Shown: positions 35,829 through 44,550 of the stretch, piece by piece
Layout of the letters: each line of letters opens with the position of its first letter
Position numbering within the stretch: the stretch's first letter is position 1
Assembly: GCA_963782595.1 (NCBI GenBank)
Contig: CAWAKJ010000002.1
Location: forward strand, 868,001 to 932,000
Length of the DNA: 64,000 nucleotides
Reading direction: 5' to 3'
DNA from: JAMQPK01 sp963782595
Lineage (GTDB): Bacteria > Acidobacteriota > Vicinamibacteria > Vicinamibacterales > JAMQPK01
Made by a program: the position numbers and the translations under genes
Notes under the pieces: model-generated
Database searches by the model: none
What the model was told of the DNA's origin: nothing
What the model saw: the letters and a program-made list of their open reading frames with translations, nothing else

Positions 35829-37307
35829 ATGGTTGCACGACTCGCGCTCGTCGGCGTCCTTGGAGTGGCGCTCGCCGCCCTTGCCAGCCGGCCCAATCTC
35901 ACGGTCGAACCCGTTCATGCCGCCCCGGCGGCAGGTGCTCAGGGCACCACAACGCTTGATGATCAAGTCGATCTGAACGTCACGGTGTACAACTCCGACA
36001 TCGCGCTCGTCCGCGATGTGCGGAATCTCGATCTGCCACGGGGCACGTTCGATCTGAGCTTCATGGACATCGCGGCTACCGTCAACCCCGCCACCGTCCT
36101 GTTCCGCTCGCTCAGCGAGCCTGCGCGCGTGAGCGTGCTCGAGCAGAACTACGAGTACGACCTGCTCGAGCCCGACAAGCTGCTGCGCAAGTATGTCGGC
36201 CGCGACGTCACGCTCGTGCGAAGCCGTCAGGTGAACGGCACGACCGAAGAGGAAGACGTGACTGCGCACCTGCTCAGTTACAACACGCAGCCGGTGTGGC
36301 GGATCGGGAACGAGATCGTCACAGGGCTTCATGCCGATCACATTCGCTTTCCTGAGCTGCCGACGACGCTCTACAGCCGGCCGACGTTGATCTGGACGCT
36401 CGAGAACGGGGGCGCGTCGCGTCATCGGGTGGAGGCGAAGTACCTTGCCAGCAAGTTGTCGTGGAACGCCGACTACGTGCTGACAGTTGCGCGCGACGAC
36501 AAGGCAGGCGACATCGATGGGTGGGTGACGCTGACCAACGGGAGCGGCACGGCATTCCGCAACGCGAAGTTGCAGCTGGTCGCTGGCGATCTGAATCGTG
36601 TGCGCCAGAACATCGAGAGGATGTTGGCTGATGAGTCGAGGGGTCGTCGCGAGCTTTCGGCAGCGGCCCCGATGGCGCAGGAGGCGTTCTCGGAGTATCA
36701 CCTCTACACGCTCGGCCGAAAGACGACGATCAACAACAACGAAACCAAGCAGGTGAGCATGCTCTCGGGCACGGGTTTTCCCTTGCAGAAGCGCTATGTC
36801 GTGAATGGCAACCAGTTTTACTACCACAACGGCGCGATGCCCGGCGCGCCGATCAAGGACTCGGTTGAAGTGTTCTACCAGTTCAAGAACGAAGAGAAAG
36901 GCGGGCTCGGCATGCCGATGCCGGCGGGAACCGTGCGCGTATATCAGTCTGATTCAAACGGCGGCGTGCAGTTCGTCGGCGAAGATCGCATCATGCACAC
37001 ACCCAAGGACGAGACGCTGAACCTGAAGATCGGCAACGCGTTCGACGTGGTGTGCGAGCGCAATCAGGTCGATTTCCAGAAGATTTCCACGAACGTCTAC
37101 GAAATCGAATACGCCATCACGCTGCGCAACCGCAAGACGACGCCGATTACGGTCGAAGTGAACGAACCGATCGGCGCAGCGACCTGGCGCATGCTGCACG
37201 CCACGCACAAGTGGACGAAGACGGCGGCGTTCGCGGCGCAGTTCACGGTGCCGGTGAATGCTGGTGCGGAGACGGTGCTGAAGTTCAGGATCCGGGTAAA
37301 CGGGTGA
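35829..37307 (+). CDS. Secreted DUF4139 domain protein
   Basis: The 492-residue protein begins with a signal peptide and reads as a DUF4139-type protein: NVTVYNSDIALVRDVRNLDL, LIWTLENGGASRHRVEAKYL, SWNADYVLTVARDD and the C-terminal ITLRNRKTTPITVEVNEPI. Family members carry strand-rich repeats and have unknown roles in the envelope. AAAGGAG precedes ATG 35829. It follows the anti-sigma gene by 37 bases and could belong to its regulon or operon. Confidence 0.8.
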   Translation: MVARLALVGVLGVALAALASRPNLTVEPVHAAPAAGAQGTTTLDDQVDLNVTVYNSDIALVRDVRNLDLPRGTFDLSFMDIAATVNPATVLFRSLSEPARVSVLEQNYEYDLLEPDKLLRKYVGRDVTLVRSRQVNGTTEEEDVTAHLLSYNTQPVWRIGNEIVTGLHADHIRFPELPTTLYSRPTLIWTLENGGASRHRVEAKYLASKLSWNADYVLTVARDDKAGDIDGWVTLTNGSGTAFRNAKLQLVAGDLNRVRQNIERMLADESRGRRELSAAAPMAQEAFSEYHLYTLGRKTTINNNETKQVSMLSGTGFPLQKRYVVNGNQFYYHNGAMPGAPIKDSVEVFYQFKNEEKGGLGMPMPAGTVRVYQSDSNGGVQFVGEDRIMHTPKDETLNLKIGNAFDVVCERNQVDFQKISTNVYEIEYAITLRNRKTTPITVEVNEPIGAATWRMLHATHKWTKTAAFAAQFTVPVNAGAETVLKFRIRVNG

Positions 37308-37317
37308 GGGGGTTCTG

Positions 37318-37365
37318 CAGGAGATGAGGAGACTAGGAGTGTTCTCCTAATCTCCTCATCTCCTG
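37318..37365. terminator. Strong hairpin between convergent genes
   Basis: A 22-bp stem (37318-37339 with 37344-37365, one mismatch, four-base loop) of the CAGGAGATGAGGAG family lies between the ends of the DUF4139 and DUF3500 genes. It should act as a bidirectional terminator or 3'-end stabiliser. It is the tight form of the AGGAG repeat family found at 41495, 56280 and 59114. Confidence 0.6.
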
Positions 37366-37374
37366 TTCGTATTT

Positions 37375-38433
37375 CTAGTGGTGAACGCTCGTCACGTGTT
37401 CGCGGAGGAGATCTCGCCCGAAGTCGCCGGTGAGATCGCGCCAGACCGAGTGAACGTGATTCCCATCGTTCTGCGTGTTGTCGAATTCGATGAGGAACGT
37501 CGGGCCCTGGACGCGATAGTAATGCTTCTTCCCGCGTTCAAACTCGCCGGCCCACGCGAAGGTGATCTTGTCGAGCCCGGCTTTCTTGAGGCCCGCCATG
37601 CGATCGGCGGCGATGTCTGGCGCCATCACCGAGACGTACGCGTCGACGACCCGCATGAGCATCTCGCGCTGCTTCGGCTGCAGGTCCGTTGCGGCAATGC
37701 CGGCGGGCGTAAGCGCGCTGATAGTACTTTCATTGCGCGTCACGATGTCGTTTGGCGCGGTGGTGTTGATCACGGCCTTGGCGCGTTGTGCTTCGTCCAG
37801 CGCCATGACCAGTTCGCGACCGGGATCTTCCTCGAAGCCGAGGACTCTGAGTCCCTTCTTCGCGCCGTCTCTCACTTCCGCCGGATTCGATCCGAAGAAG
37901 TGCGGCGCCGCCGAGACCATGTTGCCGTTCACCATCGTGAAGTTGAGCGACACGTGGTGCCCTTCGACCTTCCAGCCCCATGTACCTTTCGCGGCCGGCG
38001 TGCCAAATACCCAGACGTAGTACTTCAGCGGATTGCGCTCGAGCTTGCCGGGCTTCGAACCCGGCGGGTTTTCGATGAGGTTCAGAATGCTCTCGAGCTC
38101 CATGATCGCGTTGGCGGTCATGTAGCCCTTCTGGCTGAGGCCCGCTTTCAGCAGGTTGTGCGCGGCCTGCCGCTGGGGCTCGGTCATCTTTTCGATGGTA
38201 AGCCCAACCCTGGGGTGCATCTCGGTCGGCACGAACCCGAAGCGCTCGCGTTCCTTGACGTTGTCGAACGCGAACATCGCGGTCTGCTTCTGTTCGGCCG
38301 TGAGCGTGGAGAGAAACTTGTTCGCGGCGTCGGCCATGTTCGCCGGGGAGCGATCCGCGGCGTAGGTCGCGGCGAAATAGGCCAGCACGCAGCCGAGCCA
38401 CAGGACGAACCGAGCGGAGCGGATTGCACGCAT
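37375..38433 (-). CDS. Secreted DUF3500 protein
   Basis: The 352-residue protein has a signal peptide (MRAIRSARFVLWLGCVLAYF) and the DUF3500 pattern: LTAEQKQTAMFAFDN, WGWKVEGHHVSLNF, MVSAAPHFFGSNPAEV and the late FEFDN-like sequence with NHVHSVWRDLTGDFG. DUF3500 proteins are exported and of unknown function; conserved histidines suggest metal or ligand binding. It is convergent with the DUF4139 gene. Confidence 0.85.
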   Translation of the reverse strand: MRAIRSARFVLWLGCVLAYFAATYAADRSPANMADAANKFLSTLTAEQKQTAMFAFDNVKERERFGFVPTEMHPRVGLTIEKMTEPQRQAAHNLLKAGLSQKGYMTANAIMELESILNLIENPPGSKPGKLERNPLKYYVWVFGTPAAKGTWGWKVEGHHVSLNFTMVNGNMVSAAPHFFGSNPAEVRDGAKKGLRVLGFEEDPGRELVMALDEAQRAKAVINTTAPNDIVTRNESTISALTPAGIAATDLQPKQREMLMRVVDAYVSVMAPDIAADRMAGLKKAGLDKITFAWAGEFERGKKHYYRVQGPTFLIEFDNTQNDGNHVHSVWRDLTGDFGRDLLREHVTSVHH

Positions 38434-38485
38434 GGGAGAATCCTTTCGATTTATGCCGGGAAGAGTATCATAGCGCCGTCTCTTT

Positions 38486-39604
38486 ATGGCTCGTAGGACC
38501 TTTGTGTTTGTGGTGCTGCTGGCGGTCGGGCTCGCCGCCGGCTGGGCGGCGGCGCAAGCGCCGCGGGTGCCCTTCGTCTATGTGGGCGGTTATCGTCCGG
38601 AAATCGCCATCTTCCGGCTCGATACGGCCAGCGGGCGGTTGACCCCTGCCGGCAAGGCGACCAACGTCGGCCAGGATCCGTCCTTCGTGGCGTGGGATCC
38701 GGCCGCCAAATTCCTGTTCGCAGTCAACGAAACCGATCCCGGCCGCGTCCGATCGTTTGCGATCAATCAGTCGACTGGCGCCCTCACGCCTATCAATGAC
38801 GAGCCGTCGATGGGCAGCATTACGGCGCATCTCTCGACCGACAAGACCGGCCGCTGGCTGCTGGTCGCCAACTACGGCGACGCCAAGCAAGGCACGATCG
38901 CGTCGTTTCCGATCGGCCTGGACGGGCGGTTGAGCCCGGCCGTCTCGACGCGCGAATTCGGCCTCGGATCGATGGCCCACTACATCGGCACGGACCCGAC
39001 AAATCGATTCGTGTTCGTCCCGTTAAAGGGCGGACCATCGGTCGCGCAACTCTCCTTCGATCCGGCCTCTGGGGCGATGAAGCCGAACGTGCCGCCGATG
39101 GTCGGCGCGGCGCCCGGCGCCGGGCCGCGGCATCTCGACTTCCATCCGAACGGCCGTTTCGCGTACGTCATCAATGAGCTGGATCTCACGATGACCGCGT
39201 TCGCCTACGATGCGAAAACCGGGTTGCTTCGCGAGCTGCAGGTGTTGCCGACGTTGCCGGCCGCTGCGGACAAGGTCGGCGCGTCGGCCGCGGACGTGCA
39301 CGTGCACCGCTCCGGACGATTTCTTTACGGCTCGAATCGCGGCCACAACAGCATCGTCATATTCCGGCTGGGCGACGACGGGCGGATGACGCTCGTCGGA
39401 CACGAATCGCGCGACATTCGGCGTCCACGCAATTTCACGATCGATCCAACCGGGACGCTGATGCTCGTGGCGAATCAGGACGGCGCCAGCGTCACAGTCT
39501 TCCGCATCGATCAGAATAAAGGGACGCTTCAACCGGTCGGCGCGCCGACTCCGGTCGGACCCAATCCGTCGTTTGTCGGAGTTGTGATGTTGCCAGGTTC
39601 CTAG
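38486..39604 (+). CDS. Exported lactonase-type beta-propeller (6-phosphogluconolactonase family)
   Basis: The 372-residue protein has a signal peptide and a seven-bladed propeller with the YbhE/lactonase pattern: VYVGGYRPEIAIFRLD, HLSTDKTGRWLLVANYGD, GPRHLDFHPNGRFAYVINEL, VHVHRSGRFLYGSNRGHN and FTIDPTGTLMLVANQ. Cytoplasmic relatives hydrolyse 6-phosphogluconolactone, but export makes another lactone substrate or a binding role more likely. Divergent from DUF3500. Confidence 0.82.
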   Translation: MARRTFVFVVLLAVGLAAGWAAAQAPRVPFVYVGGYRPEIAIFRLDTASGRLTPAGKATNVGQDPSFVAWDPAAKFLFAVNETDPGRVRSFAINQSTGALTPINDEPSMGSITAHLSTDKTGRWLLVANYGDAKQGTIASFPIGLDGRLSPAVSTREFGLGSMAHYIGTDPTNRFVFVPLKGGPSVAQLSFDPASGAMKPNVPPMVGAAPGAGPRHLDFHPNGRFAYVINELDLTMTAFAYDAKTGLLRELQVLPTLPAAADKVGASAADVHVHRSGRFLYGSNRGHNSIVIFRLGDDGRMTLVGHESRDIRRPRNFTIDPTGTLMLVANQDGASVTVFRIDQNKGTLQPVGAPTPVGPNPSFVGVVMLPGS

Positions 39605-39621
39605 CAGTGACCTCCCGTTTT

Positions 39622-39693
39622 TCGACGCAGAGGCGCAAAGGCGCAAAGAATTCTTTTTGAAGCAAACTCTACGTCTCGGCGGCTCTGCGTCGA
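39622..39693. repeat. Inverted repeat of the CGCAGAGGCGC family
   Basis: TCGACGCAGAG at 39622-39632 and CTCTGCGTCGA at 39683-39693 are exact inverted copies around a centre rich in GCGCAAAGGCGCAAAG. Related half-copies lie at about 43125-43195 and 56331-56351. It separates the lactonase and bicupin genes and could terminate transcription. Confidence 0.6.
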
Positions 39694-39742
39694 GGCTGTG
39701 CAATTATGTGACTGTGGAAACGCTAGTTCGTAGGAGGGTGAC

Positions 39743-40693
39743 ATGCGCGGTCTGCTTCCGGTGCTGCTTCTGTTGCCGATGGTTGTCTCCGCACAGGAGA
39801 AAGAACGCGTCTTGTACTACCCGAAGCCGCTGAATCGCGAATACAAGTCGCCCATGAAACCGGTCACGCGTCTGGCCGACCTGAAAGCGAAGAACCAGGG
39901 TAAGGCGACGTGGCGCGAGCCGGTGATCAATGACGGGAATTCGGTGTCGTTCATGGTGCAGGAGCCGCCCGGCACGAAGCACGAGCGACGGATGTATCCC
40001 GATTCGGCGTCCTGGTTCGCGGTGCTCGACGGGGAGATCCGATTCGAGATCGAGAAGGCTAACGGCACCTTCGAGGTTGTCAACGCGACGAAAGGCTCGT
40101 ATGTGTTCGTGCCCGAGCGCCTGTTGCACTCGATCGAAGTGATGGGCAGCGCACCGGCGATCCGTTATGAAGTCACGTCGGGACCATCATCGACGCCGGT
40201 CTTCGAAAGGCGTCCGGCCCAATCTCCGGCGGGCATCGAGTATGTGCCCGTGACGCTGGGCACCGGCCTGAATCCGCTCGACGTCTACAACGAGGGGAAC
40301 GGCGGCAAGCCCTGGCCGTACCACGTGAACGTCTACGAGCTCCAGAAGACGAACGCGACCAAGAAGGGATTCACGCAAGAGGCCATGCGCGCCAACCGCG
40401 CACGCGGCAACTTCATCTGTGGCTACCGTCCGGCAACCTTTCCAACCGAAAAGGGCGATCGCGGGCATCTTCATACCGATACCGCGGAGTCGTGGATTGT
40501 GATGCTTGGCGAATTGCGCTGGGTCTTCGAAGGCGACGAGAAAACCGCAATCGTTGCGCAACAGGGAGACATCATCTACGCCGTGCCCGGCACGTTCCAT
40601 TCGCCGCAATTCTGGGGTAAGGAAGGGTTGAACTGCCGGCTGACCAACAGCACGATGCCGTCGCTCAACCACTTGTACGACGCGAAGAAGTAG
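39743..40693 (+). CDS. Secreted bicupin protein
   Basis: The 316-residue protein has a signal peptide and two cupin domains. The first shows WFAVLDGEIRFEIE and GSYVFVPERLLHSIE. The second retains a metal-binding pattern, GHLHTDTAESWIVMLGELRW with later GTFHSPQ, giving three likely histidines and a glutamate. GTAGGAGG precedes ATG 39743. Bicupins include oxidoreductases and decarboxylases; the substrate is unknown. The gene ends just before a palindromic repeat at 40695. Confidence 0.8.
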   Translation: MRGLLPVLLLLPMVVSAQEKERVLYYPKPLNREYKSPMKPVTRLADLKAKNQGKATWREPVINDGNSVSFMVQEPPGTKHERRMYPDSASWFAVLDGEIRFEIEKANGTFEVVNATKGSYVFVPERLLHSIEVMGSAPAIRYEVTSGPSSTPVFERRPAQSPAGIEYVPVTLGTGLNPLDVYNEGNGGKPWPYHVNVYELQKTNATKKGFTQEAMRANRARGNFICGYRPATFPTEKGDRGHLHTDTAESWIVMLGELRWVFEGDEKTAIVAQQGDIIYAVPGTFHSPQFWGKEGLNCRLTNSTMPSLNHLYDAKK

Positions 40694-40694
40694 C

Positions 40695-40758
40695 GGTACG
40701 TAGCGTCCGGCTTTAGCCGGACCCTGGTGCGAAAGGTCCGCCTAAAGGCGGACGCTAC
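40695..40758. repeat. Inverted pair of the GTAGTGTCC repeat family
   Basis: Copy one (40695-40723, GTACGTAGCGTCC plus GGCTTTAGCC palindrome) faces an inverted copy (40735-40758, ending GGACGCTAC). The second copy encodes the last residues (SSVRL) and stop of the sigma-factor gene on the minus strand. The pair could form one long hairpin between the convergent genes. Confidence 0.65.
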
Positions 40759-41428
40759 TGCCGATTCGGCTAAACACTGCCGCGACGACACGATCGCATC
40801 GAGACTGGTGAAACGTGAACGTCTGTGCAGCGCCAAGGCCGGCGCGATCGAAAAGATCGCGTCGAAGGGCGGCTTTCCCGCGCGACAGGCGCGTCTTGAC
40901 GACGTCGTCGCTGACACCGAGCACCTGGGCTGTTTCCGCCGTGCTCATACCCTGGACTTCGCGCAGCACGAAGACTTCGCGGATTCCATCCGGCAAGGTA
41001 TCGACGGCGGCTTCGAGCAGGGCACGCAGCTCTCGCGCGAAGGCAAGCCGTTCTGGATCCGGCGCCGCGCCCCCTGAAGTAAACGAATCCACGATACCCG
41101 CCTCGCTTTCGAGTGGCTCGTAGCGCCCCTGCTTCCGCGCGCGCGCGATCGCTTCGTGCACCGCAATCCTGGTCAACCAGGTGACGAACGCCGCCCGCCC
41201 GTCAAACTGGCGCAGGTGCGCGTAGGCGTTGACATAGGCCTGCTGCATCACGTCTTCAGCTTCGCGGTCGTCGCGGAGAATGGCACGCGCCGCGCGGTAC
41301 ACCCGCTCGTTGTGGCGCCGCATCAGTACTTCGAAGAGCGCCGTCTGTCCCTGGAGGACGCGGGAAACGACGTCCTCGTCAGAAAGACCGATCCATCGTT
41401 CGAGTACGGCTCCGCTGACCATGTGCAT
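40742..41428 (-). CDS. ECF sigma factor
   Basis: The 228-residue protein has typical ECF regions: region 2 (LFEVLMRRHNERVYRAARAILRD, REAEDVMQQAYVNAYAHLRQF, AAFVTWLTRIAVHEAI) and region 4 (LPDGIREVFVLREVQGMSTAETAQVLGVSDDVVKTRLSRGKAALRRDL). A short extension with CDRVVAAVFSRI follows. AGGAG lies upstream of ATG 41428 (an ATG two codons later is possible). No anti-sigma gene adjoins it, but the divergent two-gene envelope cassette could be its target. Confidence 0.9.
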   Translation of the reverse strand: MHMVSGAVLERWIGLSDEDVVSRVLQGQTALFEVLMRRHNERVYRAARAILRDDREAEDVMQQAYVNAYAHLRQFDGRAAFVTWLTRIAVHEAIARARKQGRYEPLESEAGIVDSFTSGGAAPDPERLAFARELRALLEAAVDTLPDGIREVFVLREVQGMSTAETAQVLGVSDDVVKTRLSRGKAALRRDLFDRAGLGAAQTFTFHQSRCDRVVAAVFSRIGSSVRL

Positions 41429-41494
41429 TGAAAGGGCTCCTGCCTGAATAGAGTAGCAGACGCAGGAAAGGTGACAGGGCCAGATCGGAAATTG

Positions 41495-41687
41495 AAACAG
41501 GAGGTCAGGAGACTAGGAGGGCAGTCTCAACACGGAGACACGGAGAGGGCAACGCTAGGCACGACTACAGCGTGACGCCCTCCGTGGGCTGCGTCAGCGG
41601 ACTCTGTCGGAGGCATCGACGTCGTGGGCCGCGGACGCGGCCCACGCGCGGGAGAAGAGGACAACCGAATAACTCCTGAGCTCCTGT
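41495..41687. repeat. MITE-like element with AGGAG inverted ends (in 366-bp gap)
   Basis: AAACAGGAGGTCAGGAG at 41495 and its imperfect inverted copy AACTCCTGAGCTCCTGT at 41671-41687 bound a 193-bp segment with no gene. The interior holds an ACACGGAGACACGGAG tract and one copy of a 57-base direct repeat (41568-41624). The remaining gap, 41688-41794, contains the ribosome-binding site of the next gene and nothing else recognised. Confidence 0.5.
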
Positions 41688-41794
41688 CGAATATCGCCCC
41701 GCAAGCGGGACTCGGATACAGACTGGGTCAGCCCGCGCTTGACCCATTCTCTCCCTCAAATTCGCATCCCTGATCGACAACATGGAGGTGAGGG

Positions 41795-42382
41795 ATGCCA
41801 GCTCGCGCCATTCTGATGTTGATTGTCTTCGCTGCATGGGCTGTTGGTGCACAGGCACAGACCGCGCCGCCACGATTCGAGGTCGGTGCCGCGGGAGGTG
41901 CCTCTGTCGCGCTGGCAGGCGCCAGTGACGGGTTCCTCATCCTTACCCTTGGGCCACGGCTCACCTTCAATACCACCTCGCGCGACGCCATCGAAGTGGT
42001 GGCCGAGATGGTTGGGCCCGTCGAAAATGACGGGCTCAATGGGCTGTATCTGCTTCAGTACAAACGCATTCTCAGGGAGCGCAACGCACGTCGCAATCAG
42101 GTCTTCGTTACGGCCGGCTTCGGTGGCAGCTTTGAGTACCAGCACGTCGACACATATCGATGGGAGCGCCCAGACGGCTCCGTCTTCGTCGAGCCTGCTT
42201 ACACGCACGCCTCGGTCGCTTCGCCGTTTCTCGGCGCGATGGGCGTCGGCATCGAACGCGTCGTTGCGCGCTTTCTCGCCACACGGAGCGAGGTGCAGGT
42301 GCTGATGTTTCGATTTGGCGGCGTCGGGATTAGGGGCACCTTTGGCGTCTCCGTACCAATAGGAGGCTACCGTGTTCGCTGA
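41795..42382 (+). CDS. Exported protein, probably outer-membrane
   Basis: The 195-residue protein has a clear signal peptide (MPARAILMLIVFAAWAVGAQAQ) and beta-barrel-like alternation (LTLGPRLTFNT, VVAEMVGPVE, VFVTAGFGGSFEYQ). Ribosome-binding site GGAGGTGAGGG precedes ATG. No family was recognised. It is coupled to the next lipoprotein gene, whose GTG start lies 8 bases before this stop. Confidence 0.6.
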   Translation: MPARAILMLIVFAAWAVGAQAQTAPPRFEVGAAGGASVALAGASDGFLILTLGPRLTFNTTSRDAIEVVAEMVGPVENDGLNGLYLLQYKRILRERNARRNQVFVTAGFGGSFEYQHVDTYRWERPDGSVFVEPAYTHASVASPFLGAMGVGIERVVARFLATRSEVQVLMFRFGGVGIRGTFGVSVPIGGYRVR

Positions 42383-42992
42383 GCAGGACGGAGTGCTGTC
42401 CGCGATAGTCGTCGTATGTGCTATTACGGTTGCGGGCTGCGAAAGCGGACGACCCGGCCAGTCCTATGTCATTCCCGGCCCCACAGGCCCGACGCCGGTA
42501 TCGACCGTCACGCCGTATGTCTGGGATACACGCGAAGAACTCGCAGTGTGGGCCGACAACAGGGTTTCGCGGGGGCCCATCTCGATGAGCGGCGACGGCC
42601 CCGCTGCCGTGATACGAATCGAGAGTGGGGCACCGACCTTCTCACTCGAGAATGGCTCACGTGTGCAGTGGGTCCTCCGCGGGCCCGATTTTGAGACCCC
42701 TGTCACCGGTATTCGCTCGGTCAAGATTCGCTATACATGGCTGCCGGCCATCCGCAATTCGACGGTCCCGGTGGCCATTCCCGACATCAACGCCGCATTT
42801 GAGGGGCCGGAACATCGTCTTTCATCTGATCAGTTGACGCTCCGTTCCGATATTGCTCGCGAACCGTCCGGCGAGATGCTTCTGGATGACGAGTACACCG
42901 TGCCGTTCGAAGCACGCTACTTCTATCTGTACTCTGATGGCGGAAATCGTGGCGTGCTGGAAATCGATTCGATCAGCCTCGTGCGCGATTAG
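42372..42992 (+). CDS. Putative lipoprotein, operon partner of the preceding gene
   Basis: The 206-residue protein begins at GTG 42372 behind TAGGAGG, with a lipobox (VAGC, cysteine near residue 23) and then a proline-rich linker. The rest looks beta-rich, with DTREELAVWADNRVS, IRIESGAPTFSLENG and FYLYSDGGNRG, like a carbohydrate-binding or galactose-binding-like domain. No family can be named. Start and previous stop overlap, indicating co-translation. Confidence 0.6.
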   Translation: MFAEQDGVLSAIVVVCAITVAGCESGRPGQSYVIPGPTGPTPVSTVTPYVWDTREELAVWADNRVSRGPISMSGDGPAAVIRIESGAPTFSLENGSRVQWVLRGPDFETPVTGIRSVKIRYTWLPAIRNSTVPVAIPDINAAFEGPEHRLSSDQLTLRSDIAREPSGEMLLDDEYTVPFEARYFYLYSDGGNRGVLEIDSISLVRD

Positions 42993-43058
42993 CGCTAAAA
43001 GCGGCTAAGTAAGAACACGACGACGCGACGAGCGCGATGACACGACGAACGGACGATG

Positions 43059-43115
43059 CAGTGCGACATCCTCTGTAGGCCGCGTCAGCGGGCTCTGTTA
43101 GTGGCATCGACGTCG
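43059..43115. repeat. 57-bp direct repeat flanking the two-gene cassette
   Basis: This stretch matches 41568-41624 at about 46 of 57 positions by eye, in the same orientation. The two copies flank the outer-membrane and lipoprotein gene pair. The remaining 42993-43209 gap also contains fragments of the CGCAGAGGCGC family and no gene. Confidence 0.6.
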
Positions 43116-43209
43116 ATGCGGAGCTCCGTGCCTCTGTGTCGAGACCGGCGGGCATCCGAGGCTCCCTTTGCGCCTCCGCGTCTCTGCGTCGAAACGACAC
43201 AGGGTCGAA

Positions 43210-44550
43210 CTACACCGCATCAGACAACGACGTGAAATTGAAATCGCGGATCCGTAGCGGGGGCATGTGACGACCTGCAGCGACCGCCTCTGACCGCCCG
43301 ATGTCCTCGAGCCGGTTCAGCATCAGCAGCGGGCTTTCGTTCCAGCGCAGGTTCTTCAGCGGACGCGTCACCTTGCCCTTCTCGATGAGAAACGCGCCAT
43401 CGCGCGTCAGCCCTGTGTAGAGCACCGTCCGCGGTTCGAGCGAGCGAATGTAGAAGAAGTGTGTAATCAGGACGCCGTGCTCGCAACCGGCGACGAGCTC
43501 GTCGGTGGTTTTCGTGCCGCCGGTCAGCTTCAGGCCGCCGCCCGAAAAGACCGAGGCCCCGTTGTAGACCTGCTGGCCAGTGGGCTGCGCCCCCTGCTTC
43601 TGCGCCCAGAACCGCGTGTACGACAGATTCCTGAGGACACCTTTCTCAATCCATACGGTGCGGCGAATCGGCAGGCCCTCGACATCGAACGGCACGCCGA
43701 GCAGATCCGGATCTGACGGATCGGTGTAAAGCGTCACGCGCGCATCGCACACTTGTTCGCCGATGCGCGTCCCGCCGCCCGGCTTCGAGAATGCGCTGCG
43801 CCCTTCGTCGGCGTTGCGCGCGTTGAGCGCGCCGGCCAGTAGTGGCACGAGATCGTTGACAGCGTGGGGCTCGAGCACGGCAGTGTACGGCCGCGGTTCG
43901 ATCGTCTGCGGGTTCCGGCTGGCCTGCGCCTTTCGCGCCGCCACGCGCCCGAGCGCCGCGGGATCGACGGCGCCCCAGTCGCGTGATCCTGCGCTGGCCC
44001 ATCCGCTCCCGGTGCCGTCGGGCGTGCGGGCGGTCATCGAGAGCTCCGCATCGGTCGTGCGGTGGTACGCGAACAGGCCGTTGCTCGTCGCGACGGCGAC
44101 GGCGATGGCATGCGCATCGAGAAACCCGGCCGAAAAAATCTGGCCGCTGCCCGCACCCTGGATGGCCCGCTGCACGGCACCGGCACGAACCACGGGATTC
44201 AGATTTGCGGTGTCTTCGATATACGCGTTGACGGTCGTATGTTTCTGCGGCCCCAGCTCCGGCATCATCTCGGCATCGTCGGGCGACAGCCGCGCGAGTT
44301 GAGCGGCCAGTTCGACGGTGCGCCGAAGGCTGGCCTCTTCGAGGACGTTCGTGGTCGCGGCCGCCCGCTTGCGGCCGATGGTGACGGTGATGGTCACCGA
44401 TACGTCAGTGACGCCGCCCGAGGTCGTGATGCTGGCATCGGCGAAGCGCGTGTTGCCGCCCCATTCGCTCGTGATGTTCACGCGTGTGGCGTCGGCTTTG
44501 CTCATGGCGAGGACGCGATCGGCCAGGGCGCGGGCTTCCTCGCGCGTCAT
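43210..44550 (-). CDS. TldE/PmbA-type metalloprotease subunit
   Basis: The 446-residue protein has the PmbA/TldE architecture: N-terminal SEWGGNTRFADASITTSGGV, a middle ERGAL-like domain and the C-terminal TGLTRDGAFLIEKGKVTRPLKNLRWNESPL. TldE partners TldD, which carries the zinc site; together they cleave peptides, for example in RiPP maturation or toxin turnover. ATG 44550 overlaps the tldD stop as ATGA. No signal peptide is evident, although its partner has one. Confidence 0.85.
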   Translation of the reverse strand: MTREEARALADRVLAMSKADATRVNITSEWGGNTRFADASITTSGGVTDVSVTITVTIGRKRAAATTNVLEEASLRRTVELAAQLARLSPDDAEMMPELGPQKHTTVNAYIEDTANLNPVVRAGAVQRAIQGAGSGQIFSAGFLDAHAIAVAVATSNGLFAYHRTTDAELSMTARTPDGTGSGWASAGSRDWGAVDPAALGRVAARKAQASRNPQTIEPRPYTAVLEPHAVNDLVPLLAGALNARNADEGRSAFSKPGGGTRIGEQVCDARVTLYTDPSDPDLLGVPFDVEGLPIRRTVWIEKGVLRNLSYTRFWAQKQGAQPTGQQVYNGASVFSGGGLKLTGGTKTTDELVAGCEHGVLITHFFYIRSLEPRTVLYTGLTRDGAFLIEKGKVTRPLKNLRWNESPLLMLNRLEDIGRSEAVAAGRHMPPLRIRDFNFTSLSDAV

